A DNA stretch of 64,000 nucleotides, taken from NCBI GenBank assembly GCA_963740525.1, contig CAVUEG010000010.1, positions 62,001-126,000 on the forward strand, read 5' to 3'. Every line of letters begins with the position of its first letter. Positions within the stretch are counted from its first letter, which is position 1. The notes below the pieces were generated by a model that saw only the letters and a list, made by a program, of their open reading frames with translations, was not told the origin of the DNA and searched no databases. A program made the translations under genes and the position numbers. Of this stretch, positions 54,752 through 63,453 are shown in pieces. This stretch comes from CAVUEG01 sp963740525 (GTDB lineage Bacteria > Actinomycetota > Actinomycetes > Propionibacteriales > Nocardioidaceae).

Positions 54752-56243
54752 CCGCCCAGGCGTGCGGGGCGACGGCGCAGGCGGCCGAGGACCTGGCGGG
54801 CGAGGTCCCGGCGGATCAGGCCCATGAACACGAGGTAGCACGCCCCTGCGATGGGTCCGAGGATGAGCAGCTCGGCCACCGGCGCGACTGTCAGCTCCCT
54901 GCGCGCAAGCAGGACCAGGAGGGCCATCGCCACACAGCCCAGGGCAGGGAAGGCCAGCACCCGGAACTGTCCCCACAGGGGGACCGAGGACACGCGTCGG
55001 ACCAGGAAGAGGCCCACCGGAAGCAGGACCCAGCCGCGGGCGACGAAGCCGATCGCGACTGCGTGCAGGCTGATGTGCACCGTGACCAGCAGCACGGCAA
55101 CGTTGGTGACCGCGTTGATCCCGGTCCAGGTGAGCGCCAGACGAGAATGCCCGGTGGCAAGCATCATGCTGTTGTTGAACGTGGCGATGCTCTGCACCGG
55201 GCCGAGGAAGGCCAGGGTCACCACGAGCGGACCCGCAGCGGTCCACTGGGAGCCGAAGACCAGGGGTGCCAGGTCCGTCCCGAACAGGGCCAGCATCGTG
55301 AAACCGGGAAAGGCGACCAGGGTCGTGACAGACGTGGCTCGGAGATACCCGGCGACGAGACGGTCCTTGTCCTCCGACATCCGGGAGAACACCGGCAGGG
55401 CGATCTTCTGGATGTTGGTGACCAGCAGGTCGAGACCGAGGTTGAGCACCTTGGTGGCGACGGCGTACAGACCGAGCGCCACGGGGCCGAGCGCGAGGCC
55501 GATCAGGAGGTCGCCGGCGCGCCTGTTGACGAAGTTGAGCAGGGAGATGCCGAGCACGTGGGAGCCGAAGCCAAGGAGCTCCCGCACCGCCTCGCGGTCA
55601 CCGACCCCGTCGGCCTCCAGCGCACCTGCTGCCAGAGCACGACCACCGCGATCAGCACCTGGCTGACGATCTGCGCGACCAGCGCCCACACCCCGGCCCC
55701 CATGACTGCCAGGCCGACGCCGATCACACCCGACGCTCCCACCGACGACGTCCCCCGCAAGGCCAGCGAGCGGAACTTCAGCTGGCGACGCAGGATGCTC
55801 TCCGGAACGCTGGAGACGCCGGTGATGAACGGGACCACGGCCAGGGCTAGCACCAGCGACGTGAGCTGAGGCTGCTGGTAGGCCTCGGCGATGAACGGGG
55901 CGGCCACGGCCATCGCGGCACTGAGCAGCAGCCCGATCCCGCCGGAGATCATCAGTGCCGCGTCCAGGTGCTGCGGGCGCAGCCGCGGTCGCTGGACCAG
56001 GGTCCTGGTGAGACCGGCTTCGGCCAGGGTCGCTCCCAGGACCGAGAACACCTGGACCGTGGCGACCAGCCCGAACTCGTGCGGTTGGAGCAGGCGCGCG
56101 AGGGCGAAGAAGACCAGCGCCCCACTGGCCCGGTTCACCAGGCTCTGGAGGGTCGTCCAGAAGACCCCGCGTGAGGCCTCCCGCCCGATCGACCTGGGGG
56201 CCGGGGTGGACAGGCGGGTGGCGAGCTCCTGGGAGGTGAGCAC
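54739..56243 (-). CDS. Wzx/MATE-type polysaccharide flippase, one frameshift
   Basis: Lipid-linked oligosaccharide flippase of the MVF/polysaccharide-export superfamily, about 500 residues with some twelve to fourteen membrane helices. It starts at GTG 56243 (VLTSQELATRLST), with GREASRGVFWTTLQSLVNRA and LLQPHEFGLVATVQVFSVLG. The frame changes between about 55600 and 55625, after VLWQQVRW, consistent with one lost base (or two gained). It then continues EAVRELLGFGSHVLGISLLN and ends near LGGQSR. It would move the repeat unit across the membrane for polymerisation. Coupled to the sulfotransferase gene upstream, whose stop it follows by 2 nt. Confidence 0.85.
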
Positions 56244-56245
56244 GG

Positions 56246-57163
56246 CTAGGAGCCGCCTCTGCGAACGGCGTCCGACTGCGTCCACTCAGGGATGTCCGTG
56301 CCCAGGAGAGCCTCCAGCCGCCGGTTGGGCTCACGGAAGACCTCGACCAGCCGGCGGCGCGTCTCCACCGGCATGGACTCCGGGACCGCCGTCACCGTGT
56401 TGACCTTGCCCACCAGGTTGCGCATCCGCTTCGGCAGCCACCTGGTGGCGTCACGCAACCAGGGCGACCGAAGGGCGATTGCGGCGTTCACGGAGCTCCC
56501 GACCGCCGGGACCGTGACGGACTCGTCGAGGCCCAGGAACGTGCACAGCTCTCGGAATGCATCGGCTGGTCGCGCCACGATGTCGCGCTCGAAGAGCAGG
56601 ACGAGGACGCGGTCCCGACCGACCCGGTCGAACAGGTCGCTCAGCTGGTCGGCGTACAGACCTTTCGCGGCGTAGCCGTACCGCGACCAGCTCGCCGGAT
56701 GGCGCAGTCGCTCCTCCTCAGCGTCGAGTGCCTCGGCGAAGGAAAGGGTCTCGCGGCCGCGGGCCGCGAGCATGGAGTAGTGGGACCAGGCGCGCTCGAC
56801 GGGGTCGCGCAGGGTGACGACGATGCGTGCCCGGGGAAGATCGCTGCACATCCGGGCCCGGGCGGCGGGCAGGAAGAGGTACTCCGGTGTGGACTCTCCG
56901 AGAAGCTCCTCGTGCCCAGCGGCCGGGAAGTGGGAGTGGTACCAGTCGCGCCCTCGTTCGTAGTTGACGTCGAAGTAGTGCACCTCCTTGGGCACCGACA
57001 TCACGACCCCGGGGTGCCCGCGCAGCCAGTGGTGCAGGCTGGTCGTGCCCGAGCGCATTGCCCCCGCGATGAGGAAGTCCGGATCCCTCGTCAACTGCCA
57101 CCCCCCGGTGTGCGAGGCCGCTGAGACGGCCGATCTGCCCGGGACCCGTCTCGTGCTCGACAC
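56246..57163 (-). CDS. Sulfotransferase family protein (heparan-sulfate-type)
   Basis: A 305-residue protein of the second sulfotransferase subgroup in this locus. PAPS loop is FLIAGAMRSGTTSLHHWLRG near residue 30; VPKEVHYFDVNYERGRDWYH follows, then GESTPEYLF, VTLRDPVERAWSHYSML and FLGLDESVTVPAV. The KEVHYFD motif with a conserved Lys-Glu is typical of Sulfotransfer_1/heparan N-deacetylase-like enzymes. The GTG start is tentative. It is divergent from its relative at 57272. Confidence 0.87.
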   Translation of the reverse strand: MSSTRRVPGRSAVSAASHTGGWQLTRDPDFLIAGAMRSGTTSLHHWLRGHPGVVMSVPKEVHYFDVNYERGRDWYHSHFPAAGHEELLGESTPEYLFLPAARARMCSDLPRARIVVTLRDPVERAWSHYSMLAARGRETLSFAEALDAEEERLRHPASWSRYGYAAKGLYADQLSDLFDRVGRDRVLVLLFERDIVARPADAFRELCTFLGLDESVTVPAVGSSVNAAIALRSPWLRDATRWLPKRMRNLVGKVNTVTAVPESMPVETRRRLVEVFREPNRRLEALLGTDIPEWTQSDAVRRGGS

Positions 57164-57202
57164 CGCCGCCGTCGGTGGTCACGTCGCACTCCCGTCAGGG
57201 GC

Positions 57203-57218
57203 TAGCGTCTCATATCGT
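57203..57218 (+). promoter_or_regulatory. Two possible -10 boxes for the 57272 sulfotransferase
   Basis: TAGCGT (57203-57208) and TATCGT (57213-57218) lie in the 108-bp divergent region between two sulfotransferase genes. Either would give a leader of 45-60 nt with a GGGGG ribosome binding site. Confidence 0.3.
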
Positions 57219-57271
57219 GCAGTCACCGAAGGGTGCACGCGAGTGCCGGATTTCGACGGGGGATGGTCTCG

Positions 57272-58174
57272 ATGGCCGTGGTGCAGAGGCTGGCCGACGC
57301 GGTGAAGCCACGGGTCGGAGCAACGACCAGGAAGCGCATCACGCGCACCCGCTTCGCCCTTCGTCGGCCGACGGCACCGCTGCGGGCCCTGCCCGACTTC
57401 CTGGTGATCGGTGCGATGAGAGGCGGCACCAGCTCGTTGTACAAGTACCTCGCCCAGCACCCGGAGGTCTCGGCCTCGCTGCGCAAGGAGGTGGAGTACT
57501 TCACGCGGCACTTCGACCGCAGCGAGCTGTGGTACCGCAGCCATTTCGGTCTGGCGTTCCGCCGTCGGCTCGCCCGGAGCCGGGGCCGGGGACTGCAGTT
57601 CTTCGAGGCCTCGCCGTACTACCTGTTCGAGCCGCGTTGCCCGGCGCGCGTGCACGACCGACTGCCGGGGGTCCGGCTCATCGCACTGCTGCGCGACCCG
57701 GTGGATCGAGCCTTCTCCGACTACCAGCACATGGTCCGACTCGGGTTCGAGAAGCTCTCCTTCGAGGAGGCGCTCGCGGCGGAGCCGGAGCGGACCGCTT
57801 CTGAGGTGGCGAGGATGTGGGAGGACCCCGACTACTTCTCGAAGGACCACCACCACTTCTCGTACTTCGAGCGCGGCCGCTACGCCCCGCAGCTCGAGCG
57901 ATGGCTCGAGCACTTCCCGCGCGAGCAGCTGCTGGTCCTCGAGAGCGCCGATCTGTACCAGGACCCGGTCGGACTGCTGCACGGGATCGAGGACTTCCTC
58001 GGCCTCACTCGGTGGGTGCCGGACCGCTTTCGCAACTACAGCTACGTCGGCGAGCCTCCGGAGAGGTCGAGCATCGACCCGGCGCTGCGCAAGCTCCTGC
58101 GCGAGGGCTATGCGGCGGACGACGCAGCGCTGGCCGAGCTGTTGGGTCGGACGCCCAGCTGGTGCTCCGTATAA
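57272..58174 (+). CDS. Sulfotransferase family protein (heparan-sulfate-type)
   Basis: A 300-residue protein related to the divergent 56246 product. A basic N-terminus (KPRVGATTRKRITRTRFALR) precedes the PAPS loop FLVIGAMRGGTSSLYKYLAQ; LRKEVEYFTRHFDRSELWYR, FEASPYYLFEP, LLRDPVDRAFSDYQHMVR and FLGLTRWVPDRFRNY follow. ATG 57272 was chosen for spacing from CGGGGGA; an ATG 9 nt upstream is possible. A 132-bp gap separates it from the dehydratase gene. Confidence 0.87.
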   Translation: MAVVQRLADAVKPRVGATTRKRITRTRFALRRPTAPLRALPDFLVIGAMRGGTSSLYKYLAQHPEVSASLRKEVEYFTRHFDRSELWYRSHFGLAFRRRLARSRGRGLQFFEASPYYLFEPRCPARVHDRLPGVRLIALLRDPVDRAFSDYQHMVRLGFEKLSFEEALAAEPERTASEVARMWEDPDYFSKDHHHFSYFERGRYAPQLERWLEHFPREQLLVLESADLYQDPVGLLHGIEDFLGLTRWVPDRFRNYSYVGEPPERSSIDPALRKLLREGYAADDAALAELLGRTPSWCSV

Positions 58175-58307
58175 CACAACCGAGACCGATTTCGGAATAG
58201 TCCGTTTCGGGCATACTTCGGGACGGATGTCCCTGTTGAACAGCCTGTTCGCGTCATAGATTCCTGACCGTGGCCTTGGGGATGGGGCCCGATGGGGGAT
58301 TTACCTG

Positions 58308-60194
58308 ATGAGTGTTTCGTTCTTTGCTGGGAGAAGTTCACAGCGAGTCTCCATGCGGCAGCGGGTTCGCGCCGGCGCCGCGTTGTTCCTGGGAGACGTG
58401 GTCCTGGTGTCGACTGCCTGGGCCGGAGCCCTGATGCTGCGGTACGACGGCGCTCCGTCAGCGAGTGCCTGGAACCACCTGCTCGGCTTCCTGCCGATCG
58501 TCCTGGTCGTGACGCTGTCCCTTCACACTGCAGCCGGCCTCTACTCGGGAGTACTCCGGTTCGCCAGCGTTCTGGAGGCACAGCAGGTCCTCGTCGCGCA
58601 GTTCATCACGCTGTGCGCCCTGCTGCCGCTGGTGTACCTCCTGCACCGCCCGGTCCCGATGTCGGTGCCGGTGATCGCGGCCGTGCTGGCCTGCGGGGGA
58701 GCCGGCGCGACGAGGTTCTGGTCTCGGCTCCTGCATGCCCAGCACGGACACGCAGCGAACATCGAGAGCATGCTGGTGGTGGGTGGCGGCGAGGCCGGAG
58801 GCGCCCTGGTCCGGTCGGTCAACTCCCAGCACGGGGCGCGGGTGTCAGCGGTGCTGGACGACGACCGACGTCTGTGGGGACGCCGCATCTACGGTGTGCG
58901 CGTCGAAGGGGGCACCGACGAGCTGGCCGCCGTCGCGGAGCGTACGGGCGCCACCAGGGTCGTCCTGGCGGTATCGAACGCGGGGCCCGACCTGGTGAGG
59001 CGACTCGCGCAGGTGTGCGGAGACCTTGGAGTGGGCCTGAGCGTGGTCCCGACCCCGTCCGAACTGCTCGGACGCCAGGTCTCGCTGCAGGACGTGCGGG
59101 ACCTCGACATCACCGACCTGCTCGGTCGAGCCCAGGTCGAGACGGACCTCGAGGAGATCACCGAGCTGATCCGCGGCCGACGCGTTCTCGTGACCGGAGG
59201 TGGCGGCTCGATCGGTGCCGAGCTCGGCCGACAGGTGGCGATCTTCGGGCCGGCGAGGCTGGTCCTGCTCGACCACGACGAGACCCACCTCTTCGACGCC
59301 GCCGCGAGCATCGACGGACGGGCGGTACAGCGCCTCGCCGACATCCGCGACGAGGGCGCGTTGCTGCAGGTGTTCGAGGATGAGCGTCCCGACGTCGTCT
59401 TCCATGCAGCCGCCCACAAGCACGTCCCGTTGCTGGAGGCGCACCCCGCCCAGGCCGCCGAGACGAACATTCTCGGCACCGGAAGTGTGCTCGCGTGTGC
59501 CACACGGGTGGGCGTGAGCCGGTTCGTCTTCATCTCGACCGACAAGGCGGTCCGTCCCTCCAGCGTCATGGGGGCCACCAAGCTCGTCGGCGAGCAGCTG
59601 GTGCTCGGCTCAGAGGGCACGATGACGACGTGCGCGGTCCGCTTCGGGAACGTCCTCGGCAGCCGGGGGAGCGTGGTGCCGACCTTCGTCGAGCAGATCC
59701 GTGCGGGGGGTCCGGTCACCATCACGGACGGCCGGATGACCCGCTACTTCATGAGCATCCCCGAAGCAGTGCGCCTTGTGCTCCACGCCGCTGCGCTGTC
59801 TCGGGGTGGCGAGATCTTCATGTTGGACATGGGCGAACCCGTGCCCATCATCGACCTGGCCAAACGCATGATCCAGCTTTCCGGTCAGCGCCCCGGCGCC
59901 GACATCGAGGTCCGCGTCACGCACATGCGACCCGGCGAGAAGCTGGTCGAGGAGCTGCACACGCCCGACGAGCGTCAGCATCAGACGTCGCATCCGTCGA
60001 TCATCCGGCTCGATCCCGTCAGGGTGCCGGCGCCCACGTTGATGGGTGCTGTGGCCGAGATCGGCGCCGACGCGCGTAGACATGACGACGAGGCTGTTCG
60101 TCGTGACCTCGACCGACTCCTGAGCGCTCGCGGTCGGCTGGGGTCGGCGACGATTCCCGCGCAACGGACGCTCCTGCGGACGGTGGCCGAGTAA
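58308..60194 (+). CDS. WbpM/PglF/CapD-like nucleotide-sugar 4,6-dehydratase, membrane-bound
   Basis: A 628-residue enzyme. Four N-terminal membrane helices (residues 22-150) precede a Rossmann regulatory domain (MLVVGGGEAGGALVRSVNSQ) and the catalytic SDR domain: NAD motif GGGGSIGAE (297-305), AAAHKHVPLLEAHPAQAAET, and ISTDKAVRPSSVMGATK carrying the S-x-D-K and M-x-x-x-K catalytic residues that replace the usual Tyr-Lys. These enzymes make UDP-4-keto-6-deoxy-GlcNAc for QuiNAc, FucNAc or bacillosamine. It heads a coupled operon with the Wzz-kinase (TAATG overlap). Confidence 0.92.
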   Translation: MSVSFFAGRSSQRVSMRQRVRAGAALFLGDVVLVSTAWAGALMLRYDGAPSASAWNHLLGFLPIVLVVTLSLHTAAGLYSGVLRFASVLEAQQVLVAQFITLCALLPLVYLLHRPVPMSVPVIAAVLACGGAGATRFWSRLLHAQHGHAANIESMLVVGGGEAGGALVRSVNSQHGARVSAVLDDDRRLWGRRIYGVRVEGGTDELAAVAERTGATRVVLAVSNAGPDLVRRLAQVCGDLGVGLSVVPTPSELLGRQVSLQDVRDLDITDLLGRAQVETDLEEITELIRGRRVLVTGGGGSIGAELGRQVAIFGPARLVLLDHDETHLFDAAASIDGRAVQRLADIRDEGALLQVFEDERPDVVFHAAAHKHVPLLEAHPAQAAETNILGTGSVLACATRVGVSRFVFISTDKAVRPSSVMGATKLVGEQLVLGSEGTMTTCAVRFGNVLGSRGSVVPTFVEQIRAGGPVTITDGRMTRYFMSIPEAVRLVLHAAALSRGGEIFMLDMGEPVPIIDLAKRMIQLSGQRPGADIEVRVTHMRPGEKLVEELHTPDERQHQTSHPSIIRLDPVRVPAPTLMGAVAEIGADARRHDDEAVRRDLDRLLSARGRLGSATIPAQRTLLRTVAE

Positions 60195-61849
60195 TGGATC
60201 TCCTTGCCTACCTCCGGGTGTTCCGGCGCCGCTGGCTGCTGATCGTGATCCCGGCCGTTGCCGCGCTCGCCTTCTCCTGGGCCACGTTGCCGAAGGTCGC
60301 GGCGCAGACCGGTCCGACCTTCTCCAGCTACACGGCCACGGCGACGCTCATCCAGTCTCCGGACGTGTCGTTCTCCGACAGCCCGTTCGGATCCGGGCTC
60401 AGCATGTCCACGGTGTCGCTCTTCACCACGGTCGGGCGGGTGCCGGAGATGGCGGCCAAGAAGCTCGGCTACAAGGGCGAGCCTCAGGTGCTCGCCACCC
60501 AGGTGCTGACCACGCCCCAGACCGACACGGACACGCTGCAGATCTCCTCCACGTCGACCGACCCGCGCGGCGTGGTCAAGCTCGTCAACGCGTTCTCGGA
60601 GTCGGTCATCGCCTACTTCAAGGACAGCCAGGACGCGTCCACTCAGGCCCGTATCGATGCGCTCACCAAGCAGTCGTCGGCGACGACACGCCAGATCCGA
60701 CGGGTGCAGCGGCAGCAGGGCCGAGGCACCGACCCGGTGCTCGCGGCTCGGCTCTCGGCACTGCAGGCCGAGTACTCGAGCCAGTTCGGCGAGATCCAGA
60801 ACCTCAAGCAGCGGCTGGGCGGCCCGGGGCCGCTGACCGTGCTCCAGGCACCGGTGGCCATCCCACAGGTGAGCGGCGGGTTCACCGCGCCTTCGAACCC
60901 GATGGCCCGGATCCTGATCGCGGTGCTTCTCGGCACCATCCTCGGTGCCGCGCTGTCGCTCGTGGTGGAGCGGATCGACTCGAGGATCAGGACCCGCGAG
61001 CAGGCCGAGGAGTCCTTCGGTCTCCCGGTGCTCGCCGAGATCCCGGCCCTCGCGTGGTCGCAGCGCAAGGAGCGCGAGATCGCGAGCTTCACCAAGCCCG
61101 CCAGCCCCACAGCCGAGGCCTTCCGAGCGCTCAGGTCGAGTCTCCTGCTGCTTGGAAACATGGGCGGCACCCATCCCGATGACAGACAGGACCGGCACGC
61201 CGCCTCCGTCATCATGGTGACGAGCTCGCTCGCCGGCGAGGGCAAGACGACGGCGGTCGCCAACCTCGCCGCCGTCATGGCCGAGGCCGGCCGTAGCGTG
61301 GTCGCCTTGTCCCTGGACCTGCGGAGTCCGCGTCTGCACGAGTACTTCGGGGTCGAGAACGGCACGGGGATCTCCGACCTGCTGGCTGCAGACCGAGGAG
61401 ACCATCTCGACCAGATCCTGCGTGAGACCAGCATCTCCGGCGTGCGCATCGCGACCAGCGGGCAGCAGCTCACCCACCCGGGCGCCCTGCTCGCGGCAGC
61501 CGGGCCGATGTTCGAGCGGGCACGGCAGCTGGCCGACGTGGTGATCGTCGACAGCGCGCCGATGCTGACGGTCTCCGACGCGGTGGACCTCGCCCCGCTG
61601 GTGGACATGGCGGTCGTGGTGGCTCGCCTCAACGGCACCACGACCGGCCAGGCCGCCTCCACCCAACGTCTGCTCTCACGTCTCAAGGTCCCGGCCCTGG
61701 GCAGCGTGCTGGTGGGTTCGCGGCCCAACGTGGGTCACGAGTACCGCGTCGGACCCGTGGCGGTCAAGGCACCCTCGCTGGGTGCCGACCGGCCGGAGCC
61801 GACGGAGAACACCCAGGAGCGGGTGACAGAACCGAACGAGGGGGCGTGA
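60194..61849 (+). CDS. Chain-length determinant / BY-kinase-like ATPase (Wzz-CpsD fusion)
   Basis: A 551-residue polysaccharide co-polymerase. Wzz domain with membrane helix 1 (RRRWLLIVIPAVAALAFSWA, 11-30) and helix 2 (MARILIAVLLGTILGAALSL, about 237-256), an extracytoplasmic part with a helical coil, then the cytoplasmic ATPase: Walker A SSLAGEGKTTAVANL (K351), Walker A' SLDLRSPRL and Walker B VVIVDSAPML. The C-terminal tail has only one Tyr (NVGHEYRVG) and no Tyr cluster, so autophosphorylation as in Wzc is doubtful. It controls chain length and export. Confidence 0.9.
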   Translation: MDLLAYLRVFRRRWLLIVIPAVAALAFSWATLPKVAAQTGPTFSSYTATATLIQSPDVSFSDSPFGSGLSMSTVSLFTTVGRVPEMAAKKLGYKGEPQVLATQVLTTPQTDTDTLQISSTSTDPRGVVKLVNAFSESVIAYFKDSQDASTQARIDALTKQSSATTRQIRRVQRQQGRGTDPVLAARLSALQAEYSSQFGEIQNLKQRLGGPGPLTVLQAPVAIPQVSGGFTAPSNPMARILIAVLLGTILGAALSLVVERIDSRIRTREQAEESFGLPVLAEIPALAWSQRKEREIASFTKPASPTAEAFRALRSSLLLLGNMGGTHPDDRQDRHAASVIMVTSSLAGEGKTTAVANLAAVMAEAGRSVVALSLDLRSPRLHEYFGVENGTGISDLLAADRGDHLDQILRETSISGVRIATSGQQLTHPGALLAAAGPMFERARQLADVVIVDSAPMLTVSDAVDLAPLVDMAVVVARLNGTTTGQAASTQRLLSRLKVPALGSVLVGSRPNVGHEYRVGPVAVKAPSLGADRPEPTENTQERVTEPNEGA

Positions 61850-61855
61850 GGTCTC

Positions 61856-63169
61856 ATGGGGGAGTCAAGGGGTGGCAAGCTGCTCGGTCGCATCCGTGAC
61901 CGCAGGGGGCACGTCGCCGTCGTCGGCCAGGGGTACGTCGGCCTGACCATCGCGGCGGCCGCCGCGGCCGAGGGCTTCGAGGTGACCGGCGTCGACATCG
62001 ACGACGACCGCGTGCGTGACCTCTCGAACGGACGGCTCGTCGTGCCCGGGGTCGACGAGGCCCTGTTCGCCGACGCGGTCGACAGCGGGCGCCTCACCTT
62101 CGCCTCCGACTACGAGTGCGTGACCCACAGCGACGTCGTCGTCATCTGCGTGCCGACGCCGGTGCTCGAGCATCGGCCGGACCTGTCCATGGTCGAGACC
62201 GCCGCGAGCGAGGTCGGACAGCGGCTGACCGGTCACACGCTGGTCGTCCTGGAGTCGACGACGTACCCGGGGACCACCGAACAGGTGGTGCGACCACTGC
62301 TCGAGTCCGGTGGTCGCAGGCTCGGGCGGGACCTGTTCCTCGCGTTCTCCCCGGAGCGGATCGACCCCGGGAACGTGAAGTACGGCCTGCGTACGACGCC
62401 CCGCGTCGTAGGAGGGCTCGACCAGGCGTCGACCGAGATGGCCACCGCGTTCTACGAGCGGCTCGTCGACGAGGTCTACCCGGTATCGGGCGCGCGGACG
62501 GCCGAGATGGCCAAGCTGCTGGAGAACACCTTCCGCATGGTGAACATCGCTCTGGTGAACGAGCTCGCCGTGATCTGCGAGGCGCAGCAGATCGACGTCT
62601 GGGAGGTGATCCGCGCCGCGGCCACCAAGCCGTTCGGGTTCATGCCCTTCTATCCGGGCCCCGGGGTCGGTGGGCACTGCATCCCGCTCGACCCGACCTA
62701 CCTGGCCTGGCAGTCCCGCCGCGACACCGGTCGGCCCTTCCGCCTGGTCGAGCTGGCACAGGACATCAACGCGGAGATGCCCGGCTACGTCGCGCGGCGC
62801 GTCGTCGACGCTCTCGGAAGGCGTGGAGTGGCCGTCCGTGATGCCAGGGTGTTCGCCCTCGGGGTCACCTACAAGCCTGACGTGGGGGATCTGCGCGAGT
62901 CCGCCGCAGTCGAGACCCTGACCCGGCTAACCCGCCTGGGAGTGCGCGTCAGCTATCACGACCCCTTCGTCTCACGTCTGCGCATCGACGGGTCGACCTT
63001 GAAGCGGAGCCGAATGACGGCCGAGAGCCTCGCCGCCGCGGACGCCGTCGTGCTGCTGACGCCGCACAGCGCCTACGACCTCGATGACGTCGTCCCGCAT
63101 GCCCGCTTCGTGTTCGATGCGCGGAACGCTCTCGGGGTGCGGCACCTCGACAAGGTGGTGACGCTGTGA
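61856..63169 (+). CDS. UDP-sugar 6-dehydrogenase (WecC/WbpA-like)
   Basis: A 437-residue NAD-dependent dehydrogenase oxidising C6 of a UDP-sugar to a uronic acid. HVAVVGQGYVGLTIAAAAAA binds NAD; VVICVPTPVLEHRPDLSMVE, ESTTYPGTTEQVV, SPERIDPGN and NTFRMVNIALVNELAVICEA follow; the catalytic Cys is in GGHCIPLDP (C275). The FRMVNIALVNE and PFYPGPGVGGHCIP wording fits the UDP-GlcNAc/ManNAc dehydrogenase branch better than UDP-glucose dehydrogenase. Its presence predicts an acidic sugar in the product. Its stop overlaps the PqqD-like gene (GTGA). Confidence 0.92.
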   Translation: MGESRGGKLLGRIRDRRGHVAVVGQGYVGLTIAAAAAAEGFEVTGVDIDDDRVRDLSNGRLVVPGVDEALFADAVDSGRLTFASDYECVTHSDVVVICVPTPVLEHRPDLSMVETAASEVGQRLTGHTLVVLESTTYPGTTEQVVRPLLESGGRRLGRDLFLAFSPERIDPGNVKYGLRTTPRVVGGLDQASTEMATAFYERLVDEVYPVSGARTAEMAKLLENTFRMVNIALVNELAVICEAQQIDVWEVIRAAATKPFGFMPFYPGPGVGGHCIPLDPTYLAWQSRRDTGRPFRLVELAQDINAEMPGYVARRVVDALGRRGVAVRDARVFALGVTYKPDVGDLRESAAVETLTRLTRLGVRVSYHDPFVSRLRIDGSTLKRSRMTAESLAAADAVVLLTPHSAYDLDDVVPHARFVFDARNALGVRHLDKVVTL

Positions 63170-63453
63170 GCGCCGAACAGCAGGACCCGACCTACGAGCG
63201 CTCCGGTCTTGCCCTGTGGCGAGACACGGGTCGTCACGTGGTCGTGGTCCCGACAGGAGCCGACGGTGAGGTCCAGGTGCTGGGCGGCGGAGGCGCCGCG
63301 ATCTGGAGGCACCTGGCCGAACCCTGCCGGGCGGAGGACCTGCAGCGCAGGTTCGCCGAGCAGGGCCAAGCCCCGGACGTGGACCTGCTCACCGAGCATC
63401 TCGAGGAGCTGTGCGAGCTGCGGGTGCTCATCGCCCGAAGGACCACGTCATGA
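63166..63453 (+). CDS. PqqD-like small protein
   Basis: A 95-residue protein with the PqqD pattern: VLGGGGAAIWRHLAEPCRAE (the usual hydrophobic-x-x-x-[IVL]-W-x-x-[IL] region), then DLQRRFAEQ and a final helix DLLTEHLEELCELRVLIARR. PqqD-type domains bind leader peptides of ribosomal peptides; related proteins also occur in polysaccharide loci beside HprK-like kinases and nucleotidyltransferases. It overlaps both neighbours by 4 nt (GTGA, ATGA). No precursor peptide gene is visible in the window. Confidence 0.8.
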   Translation: MSAEQQDPTYERSGLALWRDTGRHVVVVPTGADGEVQVLGGGGAAIWRHLAEPCRAEDLQRRFAEQGQAPDVDLLTEHLEELCELRVLIARRTTS

